Source of the DNA: Desulfobacula sp. | GTDB lineage: Bacteria > Desulfobacterota > Desulfobacteria > Desulfobacterales > Desulfobacteraceae | NCBI RefSeq assembly: GCF_014237455.1 | Contig: NZ_JABZFL010000051.1 | Span: forward strand, 124,001-188,000 | Reading direction: 5' to 3' | Length of the DNA stretch: 64,000 bases | Shown: positions 54,357-62,433 of the stretch, piece after piece | Layout: the number at the start of each line of letters is the position of its first letter | Position numbering within the stretch: the stretch's first letter is position 1 | Notes under the pieces: model-generated | Database searches by the model: none | What the model was told of the DNA's origin: nothing | The model's input: only the letters and a program-made list of their open reading frames with translations | Made by a program: the position numbers and the translations under genes

Positions 54357-54731
54357 ATGTCTGAAAAACAACAAAAAATTCTATACATGTGTACATGTGG
54401 AGGAGAGGATGCAGAAAAGGCATCAATATGTATTGGCTTGGCAAATGCAGCTCTTGCTCTTGAAGAGGATGTTTCATTAGTTCTTATGGGCAAAAGTGTT
54501 TATCTGGCTCAGAAAGGATATGCCAACCATATTCACAAAGCTGGAGAGCGTGCTCCTTTAAAAAAACTTATGAGTGATTTTATGGAACTTGGCGGGAAAC
54601 TTCTTGTCTGTAAACCCTGTATAGAAGAAAGAAATATGGAATTATCAGATTTTATTGAAGGCGCAGAACTTGCTACTGGAACAACATTGAATATGGCTAT
54701 ATTAGAATCTGATAAACAATTAACTTTCTAA
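54357..54731 (+). CDS. DsrE-family sulfur-transfer protein (copy 2)
   Basis: 124 residues, same length as copy 1 and clearly a tandem duplicate: LYMCTCGGEDAEKASICIGLANAAL and LLVCKPCIEERNMELSDFIEGAE. The CKPC motif is conserved; the other cysteines differ (CTC here, CTH in copy 1). May form a heteromer with copy 1. Confidence 0.8.
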   Translation: MSEKQQKILYMCTCGGEDAEKASICIGLANAALALEEDVSLVLMGKSVYLAQKGYANHIHKAGERAPLKKLMSDFMELGGKLLVCKPCIEERNMELSDFIEGAELATGTTLNMAILESDKQLTF

Positions 54732-54763
54732 TAATAATTTTTATTTATGGAAAGGTGAAAAAA

Positions 54764-55480
54764 ATGAGCGACCTATCAAGTAACAAATCACCACACAGGA
54801 TAACAGATCTTATAGAGTCTATTCAAAATGGTGAGGATATCACATGTAACACCTTGTTTGAGATTGTTCCGGTTGATTTTGTCCATGGGAACATAGCATT
54901 TCAGGCTTACATTTTTCTTTGCAAATACTCTGGAGTTATTGGCTCCAAAAAGTATATTTTCAGGAAATGCTATGCCAGGGGATGCCCTAATAACTTATGC
55001 CCACACGTATCCCAGGCAGTTATGATTGCCAATCGATATTTGAAAAGAGATTATCAAAAGCTATTGAATGCGGGAATTAAACTTGAGGAAAAAATTTTCA
55101 GTCTTGAAGAAATGCTTGTCAAATATGACACAATTGAGCCGAAAAAAGATGAAACTACAGGTAGTATACTTACCATTCATGATTACATCAATATTGCAAA
55201 AGAAGGCAATAAAGTTGAAGTTGCAGTTAACCTTGAAATCATTCCGGCTGTTGAACATTTTGCAAATCAAAAAACTGAACAGACCTTTCTCATGGTTGAT
55301 TTTAATATCAAAACCCTGGGAAGAGACAGTCAGTTTCAAAGATGTCTTGCCTGTTTTCAGACTGATAATGAAGCCAAGGAAAAACCTGTTGCAACTAATA
55401 TCGCCAATGATCGTTTAAAATTGCTATTTCAAGAATTTGACGATGCAAAAGTTCAATATAAACCTGTTTTTTTTAATTAA
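54764..55480 (+). CDS. Unrecognised cysteine-motif protein between dsrE and metV
   Basis: 238 residues from the ATG at 54764 (AAAGG 8 bases upstream; an in-frame GTG at 54755 is weaker). I do not recognise a family. It has a possible metal or Fe-S motif, FRKCYARGCPNNLCPHVSQA (about 67-86), giving C-x4-C-x4-C-x-H, and CLACFQTD further on. The N-terminal helix precedes this cluster. Co-directional and tightly placed between the DsrE genes and metV, so a role in the same pathway is likely. Confidence 0.7.
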   Translation: MSDLSSNKSPHRITDLIESIQNGEDITCNTLFEIVPVDFVHGNIAFQAYIFLCKYSGVIGSKKYIFRKCYARGCPNNLCPHVSQAVMIANRYLKRDYQKLLNAGIKLEEKIFSLEEMLVKYDTIEPKKDETTGSILTIHDYINIAKEGNKVEVAVNLEIIPAVEHFANQKTEQTFLMVDFNIKTLGRDSQFQRCLACFQTDNEAKEKPVATNIANDRLKLLFQEFDDAKVQYKPVFFN

Positions 55481-55492
55481 GGAGGAGATAAC

Positions 55493-56212
55493 GTGCATGC
55501 AACCATTCAAAAACCAATAGGTGAAATAGTAAAGCATATTCAACCGGGTGAAAAAGTCTTTGTCGTCGGGTGTAATAATTGTGCCTGGAAATGCTATTCC
55601 GGCGGAGATGACGAAACCAAAATGATGGCAAAACGATTGACCGACAAAGGGATTGAGGTGACCGGATATACAGCGCCGGGCCCCAAGGGCATGTCCCTGT
55701 GCAAACTGGACCATACCCGTAAGGTACTTATGGAAGAACATGCAGATGAAGTTAAAAAAGCAGATTCTTTTCTTATCCTTGGGTGCGGGCAAGGTGTTCA
55801 CACTGTGATTGATGCAACAGACGGTGGAATGGTTCACCCCGGTTGTGACACCGTTTTCGGTGGAGAAACCGTTTCAGATACACATATTGAAGAGTATTGT
55901 TCTCTTTGCGGGGATTGTATCATTGAATTTACTGGTGGGCTGTGTCCCATGACTCTTTGTGCCAAACAATTGTTGAACGGGCCCTGCGGCGGTGCTGAAA
56001 ACGGGCATTGTGAAGTAGATCCGGACCGTCCATGCGGTTGGATACTGATTTACGAAAGACTTAAAAAACTGGGACGTCTCGAACTTCTTGATCCCTATCA
56101 ACCACCGAAAAAAAATTCAAAATGGAGCCGTCCACGAACCCTTGAGGTCAGCCCGACTGAAGCCACATTCTGTTCTATCGGTGGAAAGGTTACTGTCAGC
56201 AATCAGGATTAG
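55493..56212 (+). CDS. metV: Methylenetetrahydrofolate reductase zinc/Fe-S accessory subunit (MTHFR C-terminal family)
   Basis: 239 residues from a GTG at 55493 with AAGGAGGAG. N-terminal VVGCNNCAWKCYSGGDDET and C-terminal CSLCGDCIIEFTGGLCPMTLCAKQLLNGPCGG with CEVDPDRPCGW match MetV, the Fe-S partner of MetF in acetogens and related anaerobes. Lies directly before metF. Confidence 0.9.
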   Translation: MHATIQKPIGEIVKHIQPGEKVFVVGCNNCAWKCYSGGDDETKMMAKRLTDKGIEVTGYTAPGPKGMSLCKLDHTRKVLMEEHADEVKKADSFLILGCGQGVHTVIDATDGGMVHPGCDTVFGGETVSDTHIEEYCSLCGDCIIEFTGGLCPMTLCAKQLLNGPCGGAENGHCEVDPDRPCGWILIYERLKKLGRLELLDPYQPPKKNSKWSRPRTLEVSPTEATFCSIGGKVTVSNQD

Positions 56213-56271
56213 CCGGTAAAATAATCGTTTATAAACCCAAATACATATAAAAAATTCCAAGGAGTTCAACA

Positions 56272-57174
56272 ATGAAACTGACAACCTTATTTGATAAAGG
56301 CGAATTTGTTATTACCGGTGAAGTCGGGCCGATTAAAGGCGCCATTCACAGAGATAAGAGTATCGAGCCCAGCTGCGCCATCGAAGCGCTTCAATTGCAC
56401 CAGCATGTCCATGCCGTAAATGTGACCGATAACCAGTCTGCTGTCATGAGACTGGGGTCTCTTGCTGCAAGTGTCCGTTTGAAAGCAAATGGAGTCGAAC
56501 CGGTTTACCAGCTCACCTGCAGGGATCGGAATCGACTGGCATTGCAGTCTGATTTGCTTACTGCCTATTCTCTGGGTATCGACAATGTTTTGCTGTTAAC
56601 CGGAGACCATATCCAACTGGGGGATCACAAGGAAGCTAAACCTGTATTTGATCTTGATTCAGTTCAATTGATTGACATGGCAAAAGGTCTTAAAAGAGGC
56701 TATGATATTTCAGGAAGTCGGATTGAAAATTACCTTGATATGGCCTTTGGAGCAGTTGTTAATCCCAACTCCGACCCGATTGAACTGCAATTAATGAAAA
56801 TGAGAAAAAAAATTGATGCCGGAGCACAATTTTTCCAGACCCAGGCAGTTTATGATGTCAAATTATTTGAAAATTTTATGAAAAAAGCTGAAAAATTTAA
56901 TTGTCCCATACAGGTTGGGTTTGTTATTCTTAAAACCCCTCAAATGGGAAAATTTATGAATAAAAATGTGTCTGGTATCCACGTTCCGGATGAATGGATT
57001 GATGAAATCGGCTCGGTTGCCAAAGAAGATCAACGGAAAAAAGCTGCGGAAATGGCCGGCAAGTTTATCAAACAAGTTAAATCCATGGTACAGGGAGTCC
57101 ATATCATGCCCCTTGGCTGGACAGACATTGTTCCGGATATTCTTGAACATGCTGATATAAAACCAATTAAATAG
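56272..57174 (+). CDS. metF: 5,10-Methylenetetrahydrofolate reductase
   Basis: 300 residues, TIM-barrel MetF family: FVITGEVGPIKGAIHRD, HVHAVNVTDNQSA, YQLTCRDRNRLALQSDLL, LLLTGDH. Reduces methylene-THF to methyl-THF, the methyl branch of the Wood-Ljungdahl pathway. Adjacent metV and Hdr/FlpD genes point to an electron-bifurcating or ferredoxin-linked form. Confidence 0.92.
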   Translation: MKLTTLFDKGEFVITGEVGPIKGAIHRDKSIEPSCAIEALQLHQHVHAVNVTDNQSAVMRLGSLAASVRLKANGVEPVYQLTCRDRNRLALQSDLLTAYSLGIDNVLLLTGDHIQLGDHKEAKPVFDLDSVQLIDMAKGLKRGYDISGSRIENYLDMAFGAVVNPNSDPIELQLMKMRKKIDAGAQFFQTQAVYDVKLFENFMKKAEKFNCPIQVGFVILKTPQMGKFMNKNVSGIHVPDEWIDEIGSVAKEDQRKKAAEMAGKFIKQVKSMVQGVHIMPLGWTDIVPDILEHADIKPIK

Positions 57175-57222
57175 TTCATATGTATCTGTACACTCTATCT
57201 ATTTTATAAGGTAATTTTTAAA

Positions 57223-57921
57223 TTGTTTACTGAAACTATATCATACCAGGCAGCCCTCATTGCAGGGCTTCTTTCTTTTTTTTCGCCGTGTATTCTGCCA
57301 TTGATTCCAGCTTATTTTTCATTCATTACCGGTTTGTCCGTGGACGAATTAACAAAGGATTCAAAAAAAACAAGGCAAAAAGTCATCATCACTACCCTGG
57401 TTTATGTGTCAGGATTTTCATTCATATTTATCCTTCTGGGCGCATCTGCCTCATTCCTTGGCGGATTTGTTTCTCAATATACCTATATTCTCAGATATAT
57501 CGGGGGAGGAATCATTTTAATTTTAGGGCTCCATTTGCTTGGCATAATAAACATAAAAATCCTTAATTTTGAGAAAAGAGTCCATTATACAAAAAAACCC
57601 ATCCATCTTTTTGGAGTTTTTATCATTGGCATGGCTTTTGGTGCCGGGTGGAGTCCCTGTATCGGTCCTATGCTCGGCTCAATTCTCATTGTCGCAGGAA
57701 ACCAGGAAACCATAGTCCAGGGCATTCTGCTTTTAAGTGTTTATTCAGCAGGCCTTGCCCTGCCCTTTATTCTTCTTTCATTTTTTGTAAACAGGATATT
57801 TGAAATTATGAGGCATGCTGCAAAAGCACTGTTTTATATTAATAAAACAGCAGGGCTTTTTCTAGTTGTTCTGGGGATATTGTTAATAACAGACAAATTC
57901 AGAATACTGGCCGGTTTATAA
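57223..57921 (+). CDS. ccdA: CcdA-type cytochrome c biogenesis / thiol transporter protein
   Basis: 232 residues, six membrane helices, from a TTG at 57223. Conserved Cys-Pro pairs FFSPCILPLIPAY and GAGWSPCIGPMLG in the first and fourth helices carry reducing power across the membrane. Next gene encodes an exported thioredoxin, its natural partner. Confidence 0.88.
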   Translation: MFTETISYQAALIAGLLSFFSPCILPLIPAYFSFITGLSVDELTKDSKKTRQKVIITTLVYVSGFSFIFILLGASASFLGGFVSQYTYILRYIGGGIILILGLHLLGIINIKILNFEKRVHYTKKPIHLFGVFIIGMAFGAGWSPCIGPMLGSILIVAGNQETIVQGILLLSVYSAGLALPFILLSFFVNRIFEIMRHAAKALFYINKTAGLFLVVLGILLITDKFRILAGL

Positions 57922-57938
57922 AAAGGAATGGCTCAAAT

Positions 57939-58397
57939 ATGAAATTAAAGATAATGATGTTTATAATATTTATATCGTTATTACTGACTTTTCCCGTCCA
58001 GGCTTTTGCGCCGTCAGGAAAGATCAACTGGCAAACCTATGAACAGGGAGTTTCAATGGCCAAAAACCAGGGGAAAAAAATCTTCCTGTATTTTCATGCC
58101 GACTGGTGTAAATATTGTGTAAAAATGGGTATCACCACCTTCAAGGATTCACAGGTCATCGACTTGCTGAACAAACAATTTATTTCCATTCAAGTAGATT
58201 CTGAAAAACAAGAAAAGATTGCATACAGATATGGTATCAGGGGGCTTCCAAACTCGTGGTTTCTTAAAAAGGATGCCACACGGATAAACAGTCTGCCCGG
58301 ATATGTTGATGGTCCTGTTTTTGCTCTTATTTTAAAATATATTGGAACTGACAGTTTTCAAAAAATGAGTTTTCAGGAATTTACAAAAACCTTATAA
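57939..58397 (+). CDS. Exported thioredoxin-like protein
   Basis: 152 residues. Signal peptide ends PVQAFA; active site WCKYC (about residues 64-68) in FHADWCKYCVKMG, and GIRGLPNSWFLKKD. Periplasmic disulfide reductase that CcdA could keep reduced. Separated from ccdA by 17 bases. Confidence 0.85.
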   Translation: MKLKIMMFIIFISLLLTFPVQAFAPSGKINWQTYEQGVSMAKNQGKKIFLYFHADWCKYCVKMGITTFKDSQVIDLLNKQFISIQVDSEKQEKIAYRYGIRGLPNSWFLKKDATRINSLPGYVDGPVFALILKYIGTDSFQKMSFQEFTKTL

Positions 58398-58446
58398 CAA
58401 AGTTCATTATACGATTTAATCAGGCACATTTTTAAAAGAGAAAAAA

Positions 58447-59412
58447 ATGACGAATAAAATTTCACGAAGAGCCTTTTTAAAAGGCTCTATCACTGTTGCA
58501 GGATCTGTGGCAGCTTCTGCAACGGGCGTAAGTGCGGCAACCGCTTTGACAAAAGAGAAGAAAGAGCCTCTGGCCACTTTGATAGACATTTCAAAATGTA
58601 TTGGATGCGAAGAGTGTGTGTATGCCTGCCAGGAATCAAATGCAGACAAATACCCAAACCCTGAAAAACCATATCCTGAAATGTTTCCCAAACGGGTTCC
58701 TGTAGAGGACTGGTCACAAAAAAGAGATGTCACAGACAGGTTGACTCCCTATAACTGGCTTTATATCCAGCATGCCACTGCAAAAGTGGATGGAGAAGAA
58801 ATAGAACTGACCATTCCAAGACGCTGTATGCACTGTGACAATCCACCCTGTGTAAAACTTTGTCCATGGGGATCAGCAAAACAGGAGGACAACGGTCTTT
58901 CCAGAATTGATTCCGATCTGTGCCTTGGCGGTTCCAAATGTAAAACGGTCTGCCCATGGGATATTCCCCAGCGGCAGACAGGCACCGGACTCTATCTTAA
59001 GCTCTTACCCGCCCTTGCCGGAAACGGGGTTATGTATAAGTGTGACCGGTGTTATAACCTGCTTGAAAAAGGGGAAGTGCCGGCCTGTATAGAGTCCTGT
59101 CCGGAAGATGTCCAGACCATAGGACCCAGAAGTGAAATACTGGCAAAAGCCCATGCCCTTGCAAAAGAGATGAACGGTTATATCTATGGCGAACATGAAA
59201 ATGGCGGGACCAACACTATCTATGTATCTCCTGTCCCCTTTGACGAGTTAAATAATAATATTGAAAAAAGGGATGGACAGGCACATTTCGAAAAAGTTGA
59301 AAACAAAATGGCTTCTGGAAATAATATTGCAAAGGCCATGCTCATTGCCCCGCTGGCCGGAATCGCTGCGGCTGCGGGTAAATTTTACAAAGCCGCAAAG
59401 GAGGATGAATAA
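58447..59412 (+). CDS. Tat-exported four-cluster ferredoxin (DsrO/HybA-like)
   Basis: 321 residues. Tat signal SRRAFLKG (about 5-12), then CIGCEECVYAC, CMHCDNPPCVKLCP, CKTVCPWDIP and CDRCYNLLEKGEVPACIESCP, coordinating several [4Fe-4S] clusters. Coupled to the following membrane protein by a one-base overlap. Confidence 0.88.
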   Translation: MTNKISRRAFLKGSITVAGSVAASATGVSAATALTKEKKEPLATLIDISKCIGCEECVYACQESNADKYPNPEKPYPEMFPKRVPVEDWSQKRDVTDRLTPYNWLYIQHATAKVDGEEIELTIPRRCMHCDNPPCVKLCPWGSAKQEDNGLSRIDSDLCLGGSKCKTVCPWDIPQRQTGTGLYLKLLPALAGNGVMYKCDRCYNLLEKGEVPACIESCPEDVQTIGPRSEILAKAHALAKEMNGYIYGEHENGGTNTIYVSPVPFDELNNNIEKRDGQAHFEKVENKMASGNNIAKAMLIAPLAGIAAAAGKFYKAAKEDE

Positions 59413-59861
59413 TGAAAAAAATGAACATCCAGTCTTATATTTACGGAATCACTCTCTTTTTTATCACCCTGTCCGGTTTTGCACAGATGCCGATTTTTAA
59501 ACGATACTATATCGCTGATATCCCGGGACTGGGCTGGCTGGCCAATTTTTATATCACCCATTTGATGCATTACATTTTTGCAGGGATCTTCATCAGTTTG
59601 GTTGTATACTCAATTATCTATTTCATAATCTTCAAGAAGGGCTTTGGTCAGATCGCAAAAGACATGATTATCAGGATAATTATTTTTTCCGGATTAATTT
59701 TAACCGGTTCACTGCTGGTGATTAAAAATTTTTCAGGCACTCCTTTTCCTAACGGGATGATCATTATGCTTAATCTTTTACACCTTCTTTTTTGCATGGC
59801 GCTCATGATTTTTGGTTTTTATCAATTGATTAAAAGAAAAAAAGAATTATTATCTGGTTAG
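59412..59861 (+). CDS. Four-helix cytochrome b-like membrane anchor
   Basis: 149 residues with four hydrophobic segments. Histidines placed for haem b binding in the second and fourth (ITHLMHYIFAG, LLHLLFCMAL). With the preceding ferredoxin it likely forms a small quinone-linked electron-transfer module. Family not exactly known. Confidence 0.7.
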   Translation: MKKMNIQSYIYGITLFFITLSGFAQMPIFKRYYIADIPGLGWLANFYITHLMHYIFAGIFISLVVYSIIYFIIFKKGFGQIAKDMIIRIIIFSGLILTGSLLVIKNFSGTPFPNGMIIMLNLLHLLFCMALMIFGFYQLIKRKKELLSG

Positions 59862-59899
59862 TGCCATAATGATAACTATATGTGAGAGGGTATATCCCC

Positions 59900-60091
59900 A
59901 TGCCGATTTTTGAATATAAATGTAATCAATGTGAAAAAGAGTTTGAAAAATTAGTTTTTGCCGGTGAAGAAAACAATATTTCCTGCCCTGAATGCAAAAG
60001 CCTGAAGGTGGCTAAAAAAATGAGTGCGACAAGCTTTATGGGTAACAGTATGGGCAAGTGTGCAACAAGTTCACCCAAAGGCTTTTCGTGA
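59900..60091 (+). CDS. FmdB-family zinc-ribbon protein
   Basis: 63 residues from the ATG at 59900. MPIFEYKCNQCEKEFEKLV and CPECKS give the CxxC...CxxC zinc ribbon of the FmdB/regulatory family. End of the tusA-hdr run. Confidence 0.85.
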   Translation: MPIFEYKCNQCEKEFEKLVFAGEENNISCPECKSLKVAKKMSATSFMGNSMGKCATSSPKGFS

Positions 60092-60136
60092 GCTGGATAA
60101 GAGTTTCCTTCAGTTTGAAGGATAGCGTTTAAAAAA

Positions 60137-60170
60137 AATGGGCCGTGAAAATAAATTTTTCTGGCCCATT
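60137..60170 (+). terminator. Possible terminator after the Hdr operon
   Basis: AATGGGCC (60137-60144) pairs with GGCCCATT (60163-60170), 18-base loop, weak T-run. The remainder of 60092-60340 is AT-rich with no gene that I can see. Confidence 0.4.
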
Positions 60171-60340
60171 GATGTTTAATACCCCTGTCAAAAAAAACAC
60201 TGAATCAAGGTGTTGCCCGCCATAAAAAAAGATGATACAAATTCTAAAACACATATAAATCGAAAAAAGACCATCCTGCAATCAGGATTTTATTCGAATT
60301 ATTTCAAAAAATAAGTGGTTTAAAATAAGGGAGCGGTTTC

Positions 60341-61156
60341 TTGAAAAAAGTTATATTTCTAATTTTTTTATCTTTATCTTTCCATACCCTTGTGTTTGCA
60401 GAAACCGAAAAAGAACTGTTCGATAAGGGTGTCCGTCTTTTTAAACAAGGGCAGGCCCAGGAGGCCATTCATACCTTCTCAAAACTGATTGAAATCGCTC
60501 CCGGCAATGCAGATGCCTACAAAAACCGAGGGGTTTCTTATATGAAGCAAAAAAAATTTGATCTTGCAATTCAGGATTTTAAAAAAGCAAAAGAACTATT
60601 TCCTGAGCTGAAAGGACTGTATAGTAATCTCGGTGTAGCCTGGTATTATAAAGAAGAGTATGAGAAAGCCATTGAAAACTATAATATTGAAATCGAAATG
60701 GAACCTGAAAATCATGTGGCATATTTTAACCGGGCTTTGTGTTTTGGCAAGATGGGCAGAAACAAAAAAGCGTTTGATGATCTTTCAAAAACACTGGAGC
60801 TCAAGCCTGGTTTTCACTGGGCAACCCGCTATAAGGCCGATCTGCTTGCTCAACAGGAAGAAAAAAACACCAAAGCCGAAACCTCTAAAAAAGCTATTCA
60901 AAAAGACCCAGGTTCTATGTATGCCCTTCAGGCAGGCGCTTATCTCAACCCGGCAAATGCCAATAAAATGAAAACCAGATTGCGCAACAGCGGATTTGAT
61001 TCAAGAATACTGATTCTTAAAGATTCCAAAGGAAGGACCTGGTATCTGATAAGATCAGGAAACTATGCAACTCAAGATGACGCCCAAAAGGCTTCCTTAT
61101 CATTAAAGGATAAAGTTGGCCTCACCCCGATGATTCGTCCTTTCGACACCTGGTAA
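60341..61156 (+). CDS. TPR-repeat protein with SPOR domain
   Basis: 271 residues from a TTG at 60341. Signal peptide to about residue 20 (LVFAETEK), three to four TPR units (about 22-165, for example EAIHTFSKLIEIAPGNADAYKNRG), and a C-terminal SPOR domain (SMYALQAGAYLNPANANKMKTRLR... WYLIRSGNYATQ) that binds peptidoglycan at septal sites. Periplasmic. Confidence 0.85.
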   Translation: MKKVIFLIFLSLSFHTLVFAETEKELFDKGVRLFKQGQAQEAIHTFSKLIEIAPGNADAYKNRGVSYMKQKKFDLAIQDFKKAKELFPELKGLYSNLGVAWYYKEEYEKAIENYNIEIEMEPENHVAYFNRALCFGKMGRNKKAFDDLSKTLELKPGFHWATRYKADLLAQQEEKNTKAETSKKAIQKDPGSMYALQAGAYLNPANANKMKTRLRNSGFDSRILILKDSKGRTWYLIRSGNYATQDDAQKASLSLKDKVGLTPMIRPFDTW

Positions 61157-61161
61157 ACCCA

Positions 61162-62409
61162 TCATGCCTCTGCAAATCTGTTGACAGGAAATTCCCGGCA
61201 CAGCTTTAATACCCGATTTCTGACTTCTTTTACAACCGCCTTTTTTGCCGGGTTCATCATTGCCATATCCATGAGTTCAACAATTTTTCGTATCTGGGGT
61301 TCTCCCATTCCCCTGGCTGAAACAGCCCCGCTTCCCAGCCGGATACCGCTGACTTTTCCGAGGGTGGTCTCATCTTTGGGCACCACATTCCGATTCAGGA
61401 TAATCCCTGCCGACTCCAGGCAGTCTTCCGCAGATTTACCTGAAATACTCCTGGATGTCAGGTCAATTAACACCTGATGATTATCAGTCCCGCCGCTGAT
61501 AATATGGTAATCTTTTTCCATCAAGGCTTCGGCCATAATTCTGGCATTTTGAATGGTTTTTTTCTGGATGGAAACAAATTTTTCTTCCCGGGCAAGCTTG
61601 AAAATGAGCGCCTTTGCAGCGATAAGGTTGACAGCACTGGTTCCCTGGCATCCCGGGAACACGGCTTTATCTATTTTTTTCCCAAAAGTTTCTTTGCACA
61701 GAATTACCCCGCCTCTGCCCCCCATCATGGTTTTGTAACAGGTAAATGTGACAAAATCGCAATGAGGTACCGGGCTCGGGATTACTTTTGCTGCCACAAG
61801 ACCGGCCAGATGGGCCATATCTGCCAGGAGAAAGGCGGATACCTCCCCGGCAATTTGAGACATTTTTTCATAATCAATCAGCCTTGGATATGAACTGGCA
61901 CCGGCAACAATCATTCTGGGTTTAACGGAAAGAGCCATTTCTCGGACCCGGTCATAGTCAATCATTTCCGTTTCAGAATTTACCTTATAATGACTGAAAT
62001 CAAAACATTTACTGGTAATAGAGGCCTTATGCCCATGGGAAAGATGACCACCGTGGGGCAGGCTCATGGAGAGCACCCTGTCTCCTGTCTTCAGCACACT
62101 GAAATAGACTGCCAGATTGGCGGATGTGCCGCTGTGAGGCTGGACATTGATATATTCAGCCCCGAAAAGTGATTTGCCCCTTGTAATGGCCAGATTTTCG
62201 ACCTTGTCCACATGGATGCAGCCGGAATGAAACCGTTTCCCCGGATATCCTTCAATGGTTTTTGTATTGAACACTGACCCCATGATCTCCAGGATTGATT
62301 GAGGGGAATGATTCTCGGCAGCAATCAGGTTCAATGTGGTTTCAAGCCGGCTTTCTTCATTGATAACAAGCTTGGCCAGCTCCGGGTCGTCATTGGCTAA
62401 ATATAACAT
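61162..62409 (-). CDS. glyA: Serine hydroxymethyltransferase-like PLP enzyme (divergent)
   Basis: 415 residues, the usual GlyA length. NVQPHSGTSANLAVY, SLPHGGHLSHGH and DMAHLAGLVAAKVIPSPVPHCD are GlyA-like, but the PLP-lysine segment reads FTCYKTMMGGRGG rather than TTTHKTLRGPRGG, with Tyr in place of the conserved His, and FPGCQGTSAV in place of FPGIQGGPLMH. Lies upstream-to-downstream with lpd in the same direction, in a region of C1 metabolism. May be a paralogue with altered reaction, for example an aldolase. Confidence is for family, not for exact activity. Confidence 0.8.
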   Translation of the reverse strand: MLYLANDDPELAKLVINEESRLETTLNLIAAENHSPQSILEIMGSVFNTKTIEGYPGKRFHSGCIHVDKVENLAITRGKSLFGAEYINVQPHSGTSANLAVYFSVLKTGDRVLSMSLPHGGHLSHGHKASITSKCFDFSHYKVNSETEMIDYDRVREMALSVKPRMIVAGASSYPRLIDYEKMSQIAGEVSAFLLADMAHLAGLVAAKVIPSPVPHCDFVTFTCYKTMMGGRGGVILCKETFGKKIDKAVFPGCQGTSAVNLIAAKALIFKLAREEKFVSIQKKTIQNARIMAEALMEKDYHIISGGTDNHQVLIDLTSRSISGKSAEDCLESAGIILNRNVVPKDETTLGKVSGIRLGSGAVSARGMGEPQIRKIVELMDMAMMNPAKKAVVKEVRNRVLKLCREFPVNRFAEA

Positions 62410-62433
62410 AGGATAAGTCTTCTTTTTATGGGT

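Noticed and set aside
55061-55418. Overlapping frames on both strands inside the unknown Cys protein
   Set aside because: Low-complexity shadow frames with no ribosome sites or family features.
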